Shown: positions 32,886 to 42,094 of the stretch, one piece after another | Position numbering within the stretch: the first letter of the stretch is position 1 | Layout of the letters: each line of letters begins with the position of its first letter | Assembly: GCA_031292915.1 (NCBI GenBank) | Contig: JAUMSH010000056.1 | Span: 8,018-72,017 of the forward strand | Direction: 5' to 3' | Length of the DNA: 64,000 nt | Origin: Collinsella sp. | GTDB lineage: Bacteria; Actinomycetota; Coriobacteriia; Coriobacteriales; Coriobacteriaceae | Program-made: the position numbers and the translations under genes | Notes under the pieces: model-generated | What the model saw: only the letters and a program-made list of their open reading frames with translations | What the model was told of the DNA's origin: nothing | Databases searched by the model: none

Positions 32886-33899
32886 CTATCCCCTAAATTC
32901 AAAGGTACTCAGGCCAAACGTCAGCAGATCGCCGTTGCGCAGCGGGCAGCGCGTAATGCGGCGGTTGTTGACGAGCGTGCCGTTGGTGGAATTGAGGTCC
33001 TCGATCGACCAATCCGAGCCCGTAAAGGTGAGCTGGGCGTGGCGGCGCGACACGTTGGGGTCGCGCAGGGCAATGTCGGAAACTGAGCGCTCGCGACCGA
33101 TGGTCACCTGTGCGGAGGTGATGCTATGGCTCTCGCCGCTCACGACGTCGACGAGCTGGGCGAGCGGGCGCTGCGGGGCGCGAGTGCTCGCCATGTTGGA
33201 GGCGATGCCGGCTGCGGCGCCTAGGCCCACGGCGGCACCGGTCGCGGCGGCTCCGCCCATGCCGGCAAGCGCGTCGCGCGAGACGGTCTGAGGCACCGGG
33301 ATGGGTGCGGCGGCGGGGTCGGGGACGCTAGGCGCGAAGGGGTCTGCCACGGCAAGCGGGTCGGGAGCGGCGGCGCGAGGCGTCGGCTGCTGCTGGGGCA
33401 TGGCGGCGGGGCGCTGCTGCTGCGGGGCAGCAAACTGCTGCTGGCCGGCGCGCGGGGCGCTGGCGGCACGGCTTGTCGCGGAGTTGTTCTGGCCCAGGCC
33501 GTTTTGATAGGCGCGCTCTTCTTCGTACAGGCGGCCAAGCGTGGGGGCATCGACGTTCTCGGCAAAGACCGAGAACTTGCCGGCGCGCAGCTGCGGATCG
33601 ATCATAAAGCGCACGAGGGGCTCGCCGACAAAGACATAGCGGCGCTTTTCGGCCTGCGCCTTCACAAACTCGCGGACCTCGCGCGAAAGCTCGGGGTAGA
33701 ACGGGGCGAGCATGGGATCGTCGTCGGCGGCGATCAGGATGGTATAGAGTGCCGGCGCCGTGTTGACGCCGTTGATCACCAGAGTCTGATCCTCCATGTC
33801 GCGAGCGGCCTGCTTGGCAAGCTTCTTAAAGGAGAACGGGGCACGGGTGGCACCGAAGATGCCGGCCACGTGGTCCTCGAAGATGTTCAGGAAGTTCAC
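32886..33899 (-). CDS. fhaA: FhaA-type protein: DUF3662 plus FHA domain
   Basis: 337 residues. Residues 1-120 are the DUF3662 domain (MNFLNIFEDHVAGIFG, PALYTILIAADDDP). A Gln/Pro/Ala-rich linker of about 120 residues follows, then the FHA domain with VTIGRERSVSDIAL, SRRHAQL and LNSTNGTLVNNR. FhaA binds the phosphorylated pseudokinase MviN/MurJ-type partner in mycobacteria and tunes peptidoglycan synthesis. The start overlaps the stop of the upstream kinase gene as ATGA. Confidence 0.93.
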   Translation of the reverse strand: MNFLNIFEDHVAGIFGATRAPFSFKKLAKQAARDMEDQTLVINGVNTAPALYTILIAADDDPMLAPFYPELSREVREFVKAQAEKRRYVFVGEPLVRFMIDPQLRAGKFSVFAENVDAPTLGRLYEEERAYQNGLGQNNSATSRAASAPRAGQQQFAAPQQQRPAAMPQQQPTPRAAAPDPLAVADPFAPSVPDPAAAPIPVPQTVSRDALAGMGGAAATGAAVGLGAAAGIASNMASTRAPQRPLAQLVDVVSGESHSITSAQVTIGRERSVSDIALRDPNVSRRHAQLTFTGSDWSIEDLNSTNGTLVNNRRITRCPLRNGDLLTFGLSTFEFRG

Positions 33900-35749
33900 G
33901 AAAGATCACTCTCCGTATAGGTTCTTTGGTATCCGAGCAAATATAGGCATATCCCAACGATTATAGAGGATAGGGTTCCCGCAACCGCCGCCTTGGCGAT
34001 GACCGCGGCTGCAAGGCTGGCAATTTCCATATGGTGTGCAAGACAGGACGCCGCTGAGCAGCCGATGCCGGTGGCAATGATGGCGGCGATTGCGGCAAGG
34101 TTTGAGCCCTGATCGGCACGCTTGGCATGTGCATTGAGCAGCGCAGATGACGCCGCGGCAGTTGCCGCGACCAGCCCAAAGGCAGCCCAAAGGAGCGGGT
34201 CTCCCAGCGCTGCGGCAACGTTACCGAGCCCCAGCACGCCTCCGGCTGAAAGCGCGACCGTGGCCAGACGGGCAAAAAGCGCGCCCATGCCCGTTGCCGC
34301 GGCGGCGCTTGCCGGGCCGAGCCAAAATGACGCGACGCCGGCGGCGACCCCAGCTGCCAGGAAGGTATTGCCGGTCAGACAGCCAAGCGCGAGTGCACAG
34401 GTGAGTGCGGCGCTCGCGGCAGCCTCGGTGCGACCCCAGGCGATCCACCAACCGGACATGGCGGCGGCAAAGATCACCGCGACGGGCAACATCGACAGGA
34501 TGCCCTGTGCCTGCATGGTGGCGTTGGCCATGAGCACCAAAAAGCCCACAGCCGAGATGGCCGAGCCAATCTGGGGGGCCAGGCCAGCCGCCGCTCCGAT
34601 TGCGATAGCCGCAATGACCAGGCCGGGAAGCGCCGCGACCCCGGCCGTTTGCATCAGCAAAAAGCTAAAGGTGCCACACGTTAGCGCCGAGATAATGCGC
34701 ATGGTGTAGTCGCGCGCATGGCTCCAGCGCGTGCCCGCCCAGCCGAGTGCGGGGTCGACCTCGATGGCGTCGTCCTCGTAGTGCGACGGCTCGATACCGT
34801 CGAGCTCCTGCTCGTCATCCGAAAGCTCGCCAACCATTTGCTCCAGGCTGCGACGGCCCTCGCGCACGCTGCCCAGACCGGCAAGGAGCTGGTCGCAAAA
34901 TGCCTCGATGCTGTTGGGGCGGTCCTGCGGCATGGGGGAGAGCGCGCTCATGAGCGCGGCCTCGGCTCCCGGGGGAAAGTGTGGTATCAGCTCGCTGGGA
35001 TAGGTGGCGCCGCCGATGATGCGGTCGAGCGAGTCGGCGGGCGTGGCCGCCATAAAGGGAGCGCTGCCGCACAGGCCCTCGTAGATCACACAGGCGAGGG
35101 CAAAGACATCGGCGCGCTCGTCGACCGTGCCGGTCTCGATATCGAGCTGCTCGGGCGGCATGTAGCCGATGGTGCCGCCGCGCGAGCCGCCAAAGCCACC
35201 GGCGGACGACAGTCGCGCCATGCCAAAGTCGGTGAGCTTTACATTGCCCGAGTGGTCGATGAGCACGTTGGCGGGCTTAATGTCCAGGTGGAGTACGCCA
35301 TTGCTATGGGCGAAGGTAAGCGCCTGGCCCAGGGCATCGGCAATGGCTGCGGCCTCGTCAAAGGTAAGTGAGTGGCCGTCCACGCGGTGCAAAAACTCGG
35401 CCAGCGACATGCCATCGACATATTCCATAACCAGGTAGGCATAGGCTGTGTCGTGCGTAAAGTCGATGACCTGCACGATATTGGGATGTTGAAGCATGGC
35501 GGCAGTGTGCGCCTCGCGCAGGACATCCATGATGTCGCTGGCGGGCATGCCGGCACCGTTGATAAGGGGGATGCGCTTAATGGCGACGCGGCGGCGCAGG
35601 TGCGTGTCGCGGCAGATCTCGATGGAGCCAAAACCGCCGGTCGCAAGTGTCTCGAGCGGCTGGTACCGCTTGAGCAGCTCGCGAGAGCTGGTGCCCTCCA
35701 AAGGAACGTCCGGCGAGAACCGGGCGGTATGTTGCGAGAAAAGCGGCAT
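33896..35749 (-). CDS. Ser/Thr protein kinase with multi-helix membrane domain, HLD catalytic loop
   Basis: 617 residues; the ATG with GAGGG six bases upstream is preferred to a TTG two codons earlier. Kinase domain at about 28-295: TGGFGSIEIC, VAIKRI, VMEYVDGMSL, HLDIKPANVLI, DFGMAR, GYMPPEQ. The Arg of the usual HRD is Leu, so it is a non-RD kinase whose activity may not need activation-loop phosphorylation. A linker of about 60 residues is followed by 8-10 membrane helices rich in Ala and Gly and no PASTA repeats. It heads the envelope operon, where PknA lies in mycobacteria, but its membrane domain is different. Confidence 0.92.
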   Translation of the reverse strand: MPLFSQHTARFSPDVPLEGTSSRELLKRYQPLETLATGGFGSIEICRDTHLRRRVAIKRIPLINGAGMPASDIMDVLREAHTAAMLQHPNIVQVIDFTHDTAYAYLVMEYVDGMSLAEFLHRVDGHSLTFDEAAAIADALGQALTFAHSNGVLHLDIKPANVLIDHSGNVKLTDFGMARLSSAGGFGGSRGGTIGYMPPEQLDIETGTVDERADVFALACVIYEGLCGSAPFMAATPADSLDRIIGGATYPSELIPHFPPGAEAALMSALSPMPQDRPNSIEAFCDQLLAGLGSVREGRRSLEQMVGELSDDEQELDGIEPSHYEDDAIEVDPALGWAGTRWSHARDYTMRIISALTCGTFSFLLMQTAGVAALPGLVIAAIAIGAAAGLAPQIGSAISAVGFLVLMANATMQAQGILSMLPVAVIFAAAMSGWWIAWGRTEAAASAALTCALALGCLTGNTFLAAGVAAGVASFWLGPASAAAATGMGALFARLATVALSAGGVLGLGNVAAALGDPLLWAAFGLVAATAAASSALLNAHAKRADQGSNLAAIAAIIATGIGCSAASCLAHHMEIASLAAAVIAKAAVAGTLSSIIVGICLYLLGYQRTYTESDLS

Positions 35750-35893
35750 GGCCAACCCTCGTGCGTTTAAAGTTCGTTTGCGAGCGGCGGGCGCGGAGCC
35801 GAGCCGTTCGCGGTGGCATAGATGCTGCTAGTGTAGCACGCTCGGGCGGATGGCGAGGATAACGGGATGCGAGGCTGCCTGTCTGTCTTGGCC

Positions 35894-36610
35894 TTAGCGC
35901 TTCTTCTTGTTCTTCTTCTGCTTGCGCTGCTTGCCCTTGGTCTCCTGGGGCTTGTCGCCCTGCTTGGCCTCGGCGGCGGCCTTTTCAGCCTTCATCTTCT
36001 TGCGCTTGGTCTCGATGCGGAGTTTTTTGTTGATGCGCGCCTTAAGGAAGGTGCCAAACTGCTCGGCATCGCCGCGAATAAAGGTTTCCTTAGGGATCGT
36101 CACGCCCTGGTCGGCGAACATAGCCACAAAGATGCGCTCGCCGTCGAGCACGTGGTCGAGCTTTTCAAACGGGAAGAACTGCGACTTGCCGCTCTTGCCC
36201 CAAACCATCAGGCCGTCCTCGTTGACGGCGACGCGGCGATAGCGGCCACCCATGGACTCGTCGGCCTCGACGGCGTCGATAAAGTCGCGGGCGAGCGTGT
36301 GGTGCAGGTTCTTGCTCCACCAGGCCAAAAAGGCGCCGAACACGATCAGCACGACGCCGAACTTGATCCAGCTGCCGCCGGCCACCAACATGCCGATGCC
36401 GATGAGCGCGGCAATCGCGGCGGCGACGTACAGGGAGCCACGGCGCCTGGGCGAGGCGACCAGGCGCGCAAAGTCGGTGACCAGGTCGTTTTCGTACTGG
36501 TACTCGTTGAGGTACAGGATGCCGTCATCGGCCGCGGCCTGCTCCTCGAGCGCGACCTCGACCTGGTCGGCTGCTTCGGAGGGAACGAGGTTGCTCTCTG
36601 CGTCTGCCAT
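35894..36610 (-). CDS. Membrane protein with YcxB-like domain and lysine-rich tail
   Basis: 238 residues. Residues 1-35 are acidic, two adjacent membrane helices follow at about 58-97 (LYVAAAIAALIGIGMLVAGG, GVVLIVFGAFLAWW), then a beta-rich domain at about 105-195 with RRVAVNEDGLMVWGKSGKSQ and FFPFEKLDHVLDGERIFVA. This is the layout of YcxB-like proteins, with a PH-type fold in the cytoplasm. The last 35 residues are almost all Lys, Arg, Gln and Ala and may bind nucleic acid or acidic lipids. It is transcribed away from dnaX. Function unknown. Confidence 0.75.
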   Translation of the reverse strand: MADAESNLVPSEAADQVEVALEEQAAADDGILYLNEYQYENDLVTDFARLVASPRRRGSLYVAAAIAALIGIGMLVAGGSWIKFGVVLIVFGAFLAWWSKNLHHTLARDFIDAVEADESMGGRYRRVAVNEDGLMVWGKSGKSQFFPFEKLDHVLDGERIFVAMFADQGVTIPKETFIRGDAEQFGTFLKARINKKLRIETKRKKMKAEKAAAEAKQGDKPQETKGKQRKQKKNKKKR

Positions 36611-36725
36611 GCTCTTTGGACTCCTATCGCGGCGGGCTCGCCGTACGGGTTATTATGAATGCAGTATGCCGTGCGACCGCATGGCCGTCGCGGCAACAAG
36701 TCTCAGTATACCCGGGGGAGCACCC

Positions 36726-39176
36726 ATGGAATCGTTGTACCGAAAGTATCGCCCGCTCACCTTCGACTCCGTGGTGGGCCAGCAGCATATCGTCTCGACG
36801 CTCGAACACGCCATCACCGAGGGGCGCCTGTCCCACGCCTACCTGTTCTGTGGACCGCGCGGCACGGGCAAGACCACTATGGCGCGCATTCTGGCCAAGG
36901 CGCTGCTGTGCCGCAATGCCGAGGCGGCGCGCGCCGAGGGTGCAAGCGGCTGCATGCCCGACGGTACTTGCGAGGAGTGCGAGCTCATCGCCGAGGGCAA
37001 CCACCCCGATGTCTACGAGCTCGATGCCGCAAGCCGTACCGGCGTGGACAACGTGCGCGAGGAGATTATCAACTCCGTCAACTTTGCCCCGGTGCGCGGC
37101 AAGTACAAGATCTATATCATCGACGAGGTCCACATGCTCACGACGGCGGCGTTCAACGCGCTGCTCAAGACTCTTGAGGAGCCGCCGGCGCACGTGATCT
37201 TTGTGCTGTGCACCACCGACCCGCAAAAGATTTTGGAGACCATCCTCTCACGCTGCCAGCGTTTCGATTTCCATCGCATCGGCAACGAGGATATCGAGCA
37301 TCGCCTGGCATACGTGTGCGAGCAGGAGGGCTTCGATTACGACGACGAGGCGCTGGCTATCGTGGCGCGCCATGCAAAGGGCGGCATGCGCGACGCGTTG
37401 TCCACGCTGGAGCAGCTGAGCGTCTTTGGCAACGGTTCTGTGCATGCGGACGACGCCCGCTCGCTTTTAGGCGAGGTTTCGGACCAGATTCTGGGCGAGT
37501 TTTCCCGCGCCATTGCCGATCGCGATGTTGCCGAGCTGTATGGGCTTATTCGCGCGCAGGTCGAGGAAGGTAACGATCTGCTGGAACTGACGCGCGACCT
37601 GGTGGCGCACGTGCGCGACGTGTATGTTGCCTGCGTTGCCGGTGCCCGTGCCGAGCTGTTTGAGGGTGGCTCCGAGCAGGCCGAGGCGCTTGCTGCCGAG
37701 GCCGCTGCCTTTGGTGAGCATCCTGCCGACCGTCTGGCCCGTGTGCTGACAGTGCTCGACGATGCCGCACTGGAGATGAGGGGCGCGAGCGACGTGCGCC
37801 TGGTGCTCGAGATCGCCTGCACGCGTCTGGCGCGTCCTGAGGCTGATTTAACGATTGAGGCATTGGCCGAGCGCGTGGCACGCCTGGAGGCCATGGTTGC
37901 CAATGCCGCCGTGCCGGCGAGCGTGGCGGCTGCTCAGGCCGCCGCGCCTGCAGCATCCGTACCCGCTGCTGCCCAGCAGCCGACGCTCATTTCGGGCGCC
38001 CGTGCTGCTGCTCCTGCGGCGACCGCCGCCCCCGCTGCTACGTCCGCGCGCCAGGGCGGTATGCCTTGGGACCGTGGTGCTGCTGTTCCGGCTGCCCAGC
38101 CTGCGCCCCGTTCTGCGTCCGTGTCAGCTTCCAAGCCTGCGGCGCCTGCACCTCAGTCTGCGCCGGCTCCGACGCCTCAGCCCGTTGCGGCCTCCGCGCC
38201 TGCTACCGCTCCGGCACCTAAGCCCCAGTCCAACAATGCCGCCCAGGTTGCCGCCGCCGGTGCTGCCGAGACGCCCGCGGTCGAGGATGCCGGAGAGCTG
38301 CAGCGCAAATGGGCCGAGGTTGTCGAGCGTGTCAAGGCACGTCAGGCTTCCTACGCAGGGCTTTTGCTCAACGCCCGCGCCACGGCCGACGACGGCTCCA
38401 AGCTCACGGTCTCGTTCCCCGCGGGTTCGACTTTTGCCATTAAGATGCTCGGTCGCGCCGATACGCAGTCGGTGGTCCTGCCGACGGTCTGCGCGGTCTT
38501 CGGTCGTCGTACCGTCGACTATGTCCTGGATGGGGGTGGCACGCCGGCTCCTCAACATGAGGAGCATTCTCCATCTGCACGGGCTGCGGCATCTGCGGAC
38601 CCGCAACCCGTGTCCTCGGCGGCCCCTGTATCCTCGAGCGCCAGCGCGCCGCAGCAGCAAGCGGCGCCGGTAGCGGCATCGACCCCGTCGGCGCCTAAGC
38701 CCGCGGCGCCCAAACCGGCTGCTCCGACACCCGCGCCCAAGTCGTCTGACCTGGGCAAAGCCCCCTGGCTACGCTCCGACAACCCCGCCGGCGCTCCTGC
38801 CACGGGTAAGCTCCCGACCGAGCCCGCGCCCCGAGCGCCCGAGCGCGCGTCCGCTCCCAAGGCTCAGCCTGTCGCGCCGTGGGAATCCGAGCAGGTGCCC
38901 TACGACGACGCTATGGTCGGCGGCTTCGCCGGCGATGCGAGCGGGGACGATCTGCCTCCGTTCGACGTGCCGGGTGCGACGCCCGCGCCCAAGTCCGCTG
39001 CAGCTGCCCCCAAAGAGGAGGACGCTCCTGCAGCTCCCTGGGAGTCCAACCCCGGCGCCGGCAGCCCCTTCGGCCATCAGGGCGCAGCCCCGAGCATCCC
39101 GCAGACCGAGGACGAGGCCAAAGCCCTCATCCGCAGCGTCTTCGGTCAGTCCACCATCTTCAAACCGGTGGAGTAG
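36726..39176 (+). CDS. dnaX: DNA polymerase III subunit gamma/tau
   Basis: 816 residues; ATG with GGGGGAG five bases upstream. It begins with the family signature SLYRKYRPLTFDSVVGQQH. Walker A is GPRGTGKTT (about 43), the zinc-binding cysteines lie in CRNAEAARAEGASGC and CEEC, Walker B/DExH is IIDEVHML and the sensor/arginine-finger SRCQRFDF is at about 178. Domain III ends near 370. Beyond it is a long Ala/Pro-rich tail (about 390-780) broken by a tau-like segment at about 520-600. The protein loads the sliding clamp and bridges the replisome. No obvious slippery A-run for the short gamma form is seen. Confidence 0.96.
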   Translation: MESLYRKYRPLTFDSVVGQQHIVSTLEHAITEGRLSHAYLFCGPRGTGKTTMARILAKALLCRNAEAARAEGASGCMPDGTCEECELIAEGNHPDVYELDAASRTGVDNVREEIINSVNFAPVRGKYKIYIIDEVHMLTTAAFNALLKTLEEPPAHVIFVLCTTDPQKILETILSRCQRFDFHRIGNEDIEHRLAYVCEQEGFDYDDEALAIVARHAKGGMRDALSTLEQLSVFGNGSVHADDARSLLGEVSDQILGEFSRAIADRDVAELYGLIRAQVEEGNDLLELTRDLVAHVRDVYVACVAGARAELFEGGSEQAEALAAEAAAFGEHPADRLARVLTVLDDAALEMRGASDVRLVLEIACTRLARPEADLTIEALAERVARLEAMVANAAVPASVAAAQAAAPAASVPAAAQQPTLISGARAAAPAATAAPAATSARQGGMPWDRGAAVPAAQPAPRSASVSASKPAAPAPQSAPAPTPQPVAASAPATAPAPKPQSNNAAQVAAAGAAETPAVEDAGELQRKWAEVVERVKARQASYAGLLLNARATADDGSKLTVSFPAGSTFAIKMLGRADTQSVVLPTVCAVFGRRTVDYVLDGGGTPAPQHEEHSPSARAAASADPQPVSSAAPVSSSASAPQQQAAPVAASTPSAPKPAAPKPAAPTPAPKSSDLGKAPWLRSDNPAGAPATGKLPTEPAPRAPERASAPKAQPVAPWESEQVPYDDAMVGGFAGDASGDDLPPFDVPGATPAPKSAAAAPKEEDAPAAPWESNPGAGSPFGHQGAAPSIPQTEDEAKALIRSVFGQSTIFKPVE

Positions 39177-39197
39177 CTGCGCAGGCGGGTATACTGC

Positions 39198-39671
39198 TCA
39201 AGAAGAGGACCCCTTGTCCGGGCGCATCTGTATTTCGGACATGTGTAATGTGGTGCCGCGTATATCGCATTCGAGCAGACAGGTGCGTGACGGTCGGCCT
39301 AGGATGCTGAGGTCGATACGATACGCCGCATAGCTGTCCGTGTACTCGACTTGCTCGGCGTTGAGGGTTGCTCCGATTGTCAAGAAAGCGCCTGGTTCGG
39401 CATCGACAATCTTGGAGTCCTTTATCTTGACCCTGAACTCTTGGTAGAGGGACGGGCTGTTGTAGTAAACAGTTCGGGTTCCGTCGGTGCACTCATCGGT
39501 CGTCTCCCATTTGACGACGGGCTGGTCCGAGCTGGCTATCAGCAGTTCTGCTCCAAAGGCTATGGCATGGGTGATGACAACCAGTAATGCCCAGCCGACA
39601 AAGAGATAGAGAACCACATATGCAACGGGGTGTTTTGAGCGGATGTTTTGGAGCGCGTCGGGGGCATTCAT
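39198..39671 (-). CDS. Small membrane-anchored protein of unknown function
   Basis: 157 residues; the ATG has GGAGGTG. One hydrophobic helix at about 16-44 (VAYVVLYLFVGWALLVVITH) anchors an exported beta-rich domain of about 110 residues with two cysteines that could form a disulphide. It converges on dnaX, with 21 bases between stop codons. I recognise no family. Confidence 0.65.
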   Translation of the reverse strand: MNAPDALQNIRSKHPVAYVVLYLFVGWALLVVITHAIAFGAELLIASSDQPVVKWETTDECTDGTRTVYYNSPSLYQEFRVKIKDSKIVDAEPGAFLTIGATLNAEQVEYTDSYAAYRIDLSILGRPSRTCLLECDIRGTTLHMSEIQMRPDKGSSS

Positions 39672-40012
39672 GGGGGCACCTCCAAATTGCTGTCTGTGAC
39701 AATCAAATTATACCCTGCCATCATGAGCGCCGCCTCGAGCAGCGGTTCGGCATTTTGTTATCTAGCCGGATGCAAAAAATGTCGGATTCCGGCTCTACAA
39801 GATTTAACTTTCAATATTATGCAGATGCGAATTATTCAACTTCGCATAATCTTTGAGTGCGGCTTGCACTCCAGGACATGTATATCGACTGAGGTAACAC
39901 GTCCGCCCCGCTCTCTCGCCGCGCGCCGTGGTACGATTTTTGAGTTTGAAAGTCCCGCCGTGCTCCGGCTGCCCTTGCAGCTCGGCGTGCGGCCGCACGT
40001 AAAGGAGCCATC
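39672..40012 (+). other. Intergenic leader upstream of ybaB-recR
   Basis: 341 bases without a gene. They contain ATGCGAA/TTCGCAT (about 39826-39850), GAGTGC-ggctt-GCACTC nearby, a GGTACGAT -10-like box (39931-39938) and a GC-rich hairpin (GGCTGC-ccct-tGCAGC region, 39966-39983) just before the ybaB ribosome site. I looked for a small SRP RNA, often found near dnaX, and did not find its conserved loop. Confidence 0.4.
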
Positions 40013-40333
40013 ATGGCCGGTATGAACATGCAGCAGATGATGAAGCAGGCCCGCAAGATGCAGGAGCAGCTTGCCGCCGCGCAGGAGAATCTCAAGTCCC
40101 AGACCGTCGACGCCTCTGCCGGCGGCGGTATGGTCAAGGTGACCGTCAATGGCGAGATGGAGCTCGTCAACCTCACCATCGACCCCGATGCCCTCGATCC
40201 CGAGGACGTCGATATGCTGCAGGACATGATCATGGCTGCCGTCAACGAGGCCGTCCGCGGCGTCAACGAGCTCGCCAACAAGCAGATGGGCGCCATCACC
40301 GGCGGCCTCAACATCCCGGGTATGCCGTTCTAA
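40013..40333 (+). CDS. ybaB: YbaB/EbfC family nucleoid-associated protein
   Basis: 106 residues with AAAGGAG upstream. The N-terminal [18 protein letters not shown] helix, [20 protein letters not shown] and the long C-terminal helix [15 protein letters not shown] are typical. The dimer binds DNA and compacts or protects the nucleoid. The dnaX-ybaB-recR gene order is conserved across bacteria and links it to recombination repair. Confidence 0.95.
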   Translation: MAGMNMQQMMKQARKMQEQLAAAQENLKSQTVDASAGGGMVKVTVNGEMELVNLTIDPDALDPEDVDMLQDMIMAAVNEAVRGVNELANKQMGAITGGLNIPGMPF

Positions 40334-40346
40334 GACACGCATATAT

Positions 40347-40943
40347 ATGAGTGCGAATCACAGTCTGCAAAAACTGCTCGATGAGCTGGGCCGTCTGCCG
40401 GGCATTGGTCCCAAGTCGGCCCAGCGCATCGCCTATTACCTGCTCGAGGCCGATGCCGAGGAGGCCCGCCGCCTGGCCGAGGCCATCCTGGAGGTCAAGC
40501 AGGAGATCCACTTTTGCAGCCGTTGCTTTAACTACGCCACGGCCGATGAGTGCTCCATCTGCCAGGACCCGATGCGCGACACCACCCGCATCTGCGTGGT
40601 GGGTGAGCCGCGCGATGTCCAGGCGATTGAGCGCACGGGCAGCTACCACGGCCTCTACCACGTATTGGGCGGCGTGATCAGTCCCATGGACAAGATTGGC
40701 CCCGAGCAGCTGCACATCCGCGAGCTGCTGGCGCGTCTGGGCCACGAGGATATCCATGAGGTCATCATCGCCACCAACCCCAACATCGAGGGCGAGACCA
40801 CGGCGAGCTATCTGGCCCGTACCATCAAGCCGTTGGGCGTCGAGGTGTCGCGTCTGGCAAGCGGCCTTCCCGTGGGCGGCGACTTGGAGTATGCCGACGA
40901 GCTTACGCTTGGCCGCGCCATCGAGGCCCGTCGCGCGATTTAG
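40347..40943 (+). CDS. recR: Recombination mediator protein RecR
   Basis: 198 residues. An N-terminal helix-hairpin-helix ([20 protein letters not shown]), a zinc finger (CSRC...CSIC), and a Toprim domain beginning [14 protein letters not shown] and containing [15 protein letters not shown] are all present, followed by the C-terminal Walker-B-like stretch. RecR works with RecF/RecO to load RecA at gaps. It starts 13 bases after the ybaB stop. No Shine-Dalgarno sequence is visible before its ATG (ACACGCATATAT), so translation may depend on ribosomes arriving from ybaB. Confidence 0.96.
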   Translation: MSANHSLQKLLDELGRLPGIGPKSAQRIAYYLLEADAEEARRLAEAILEVKQEIHFCSRCFNYATADECSICQDPMRDTTRICVVGEPRDVQAIERTGSYHGLYHVLGGVISPMDKIGPEQLHIRELLARLGHEDIHEVIIATNPNIEGETTASYLARTIKPLGVEVSRLASGLPVGGDLEYADELTLGRAIEARRAI

Positions 40944-41148
40944 GTGGCGAGCCTGCTCCTGCCGTATGTTTTCCTCGCGACGCACGGGGTAGTCATAATT
41001 TCCCCGTGCGACTGTGAGTTTGTTGTGCAACAAAGATGCTTCGTATCCGCTTATCGCATGGATGCTTCCGCTCGCATCCTTTATTTGCCCATTCGTTGCG
41101 CAACCTTTTGGGTTCGCTGATACACTCAAATATGGATTTGAATGAATG

Positions 41149-41174
41149 CGCCGCTTCTGAGCGGCGTGTTTTTC
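41149..41174 (+). terminator. Terminator before the second kinase operon
   Basis: CGCCGCT-TCTG-AGCGGCG followed by TGTTTTTC. It ends 14 bases before the start codon of the next gene, so that gene's promoter (TGATACACT near 41118) is upstream of the hairpin and may be attenuated by it. Confidence 0.8.
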
Positions 41175-41188
41175 TTGGAGGAGAACGC

Positions 41189-42094
41189 ATGCGGCCCGGT
41201 GGCACTCAGACAAAGCGCGGCGCCGCGGTGCGCATGCGACGCCGGCTGGGCTTGGCGCCGCGGGCGTACGCACTGCTGTCCTGCTCGCTGGTGCTGGTCA
41301 TAGCTGGCGTTTCTGCCTATGGCATGACCGTGCCGTCCATGATGCAGGCGCATGCCGCACGCGAACCGCGCGTGGGGCATGAGGTCAAAAGTGATCTGGG
41401 TACCACGACTGGATATGCTTGGGCAAGTGTAGTCGCGCATATTGTGTTTGGCACTGACGATGCGGACGGCGCCGAGGCCCCGGACAACGAAGTCACGCTT
41501 GCCAATGGCAAAACCATCGTGCTCACCAACACCAAGATCATCGATCGGTTGTCCAACAATAGCGTGGCGGCAACGGTGAATAAGGTCGAGCAGCGGAAGG
41601 AGCAGGACGCCCGGCAGTCCGGAAAGCCCGGTAGCTCGGATACTTCTGGCTCCGGCTCGGATTCATCGAGTTCGGGCGGCGGCTCTGGGTCGGGTTCCTC
41701 TACCGGAGGGTCTGGAAACGGCGGCTCGACGGGCGGCAACACTGACAACGATGCAAACTCCGGTGGCCTTTCCGCTGCTGAAGAAGAGAGCATTCACAGT
41801 TGGCTTGTGACCAAGTACAACATGCTCGACGGCTATGTTTCTCGTGCCAATGACGTGGTCTCGACCTATAACTCTACGGGAGATCCCAGACCGTGCGACA
41901 GCCTGGCGAATGACATGTTTGCCATCCGTGCTGAGTTCGGTCGACAAAGGTTCTCGACCGAATCTAAGTGGTATCAGCAGTATGCCAATCTGTGGGGCTG
42001 TTATACCAACCTATGTCAATGGGTCGGCCATTACGGCGATGATGACGTCGCGCTCGGTAACTTCAACAATAACGTGGCGGCGCTTGCCCTATGA
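41189..42094 (+). CDS. Membrane-anchored protein with Ser/Gly linker, first gene of kinase operon
   Basis: 301 residues; ATG after GGAGGAG. A basic N-terminus (MRRRLGLAPRAY) leads to one membrane helix at about 26-50. An exported region of about 90 residues includes VTLANGKTIVLTNTKIID. A Ser/Gly-rich linker of about 60 residues follows, then a C-terminal helical domain of about 90 residues with Trp and Cys (SKWYQQYANLWGCYTNLCQW). Its stop codon overlaps the kinase start as ATGATG, which implies a shared task, perhaps as the sensor or target of that kinase. Family unknown. Confidence 0.7.
   Translation: MRPGGTQTKRGAAVRMRRRLGLAPRAYALLSCSLVLVIAGVSAYGMTVPSMMQAHAAREPRVGHEVKSDLGTTTGYAWASVVAHIVFGTDDADGAEAPDNEVTLANGKTIVLTNTKIIDRLSNNSVAATVNKVEQRKEQDARQSGKPGSSDTSGSGSDSSSSGGGSGSGSSTGGSGNGGSTGGNTDNDANSGGLSAAEEESIHSWLVTKYNMLDGYVSRANDVVSTYNSTGDPRPCDSLANDMFAIRAEFGRQRFSTESKWYQQYANLWGCYTNLCQWVGHYGDDDVALGNFNNNVAALAL

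Noticed and set aside
36726..39176. Programmed frameshift for the short DnaX gamma form
   Set aside because: No A-run slippery heptamer with a following stem was seen in the region after domain III.
39672..40012. Small SRP RNA expected near dnaX
   Set aside because: Hairpins exist but the conserved SRP tetraloop and asymmetric-loop sequences are not seen.
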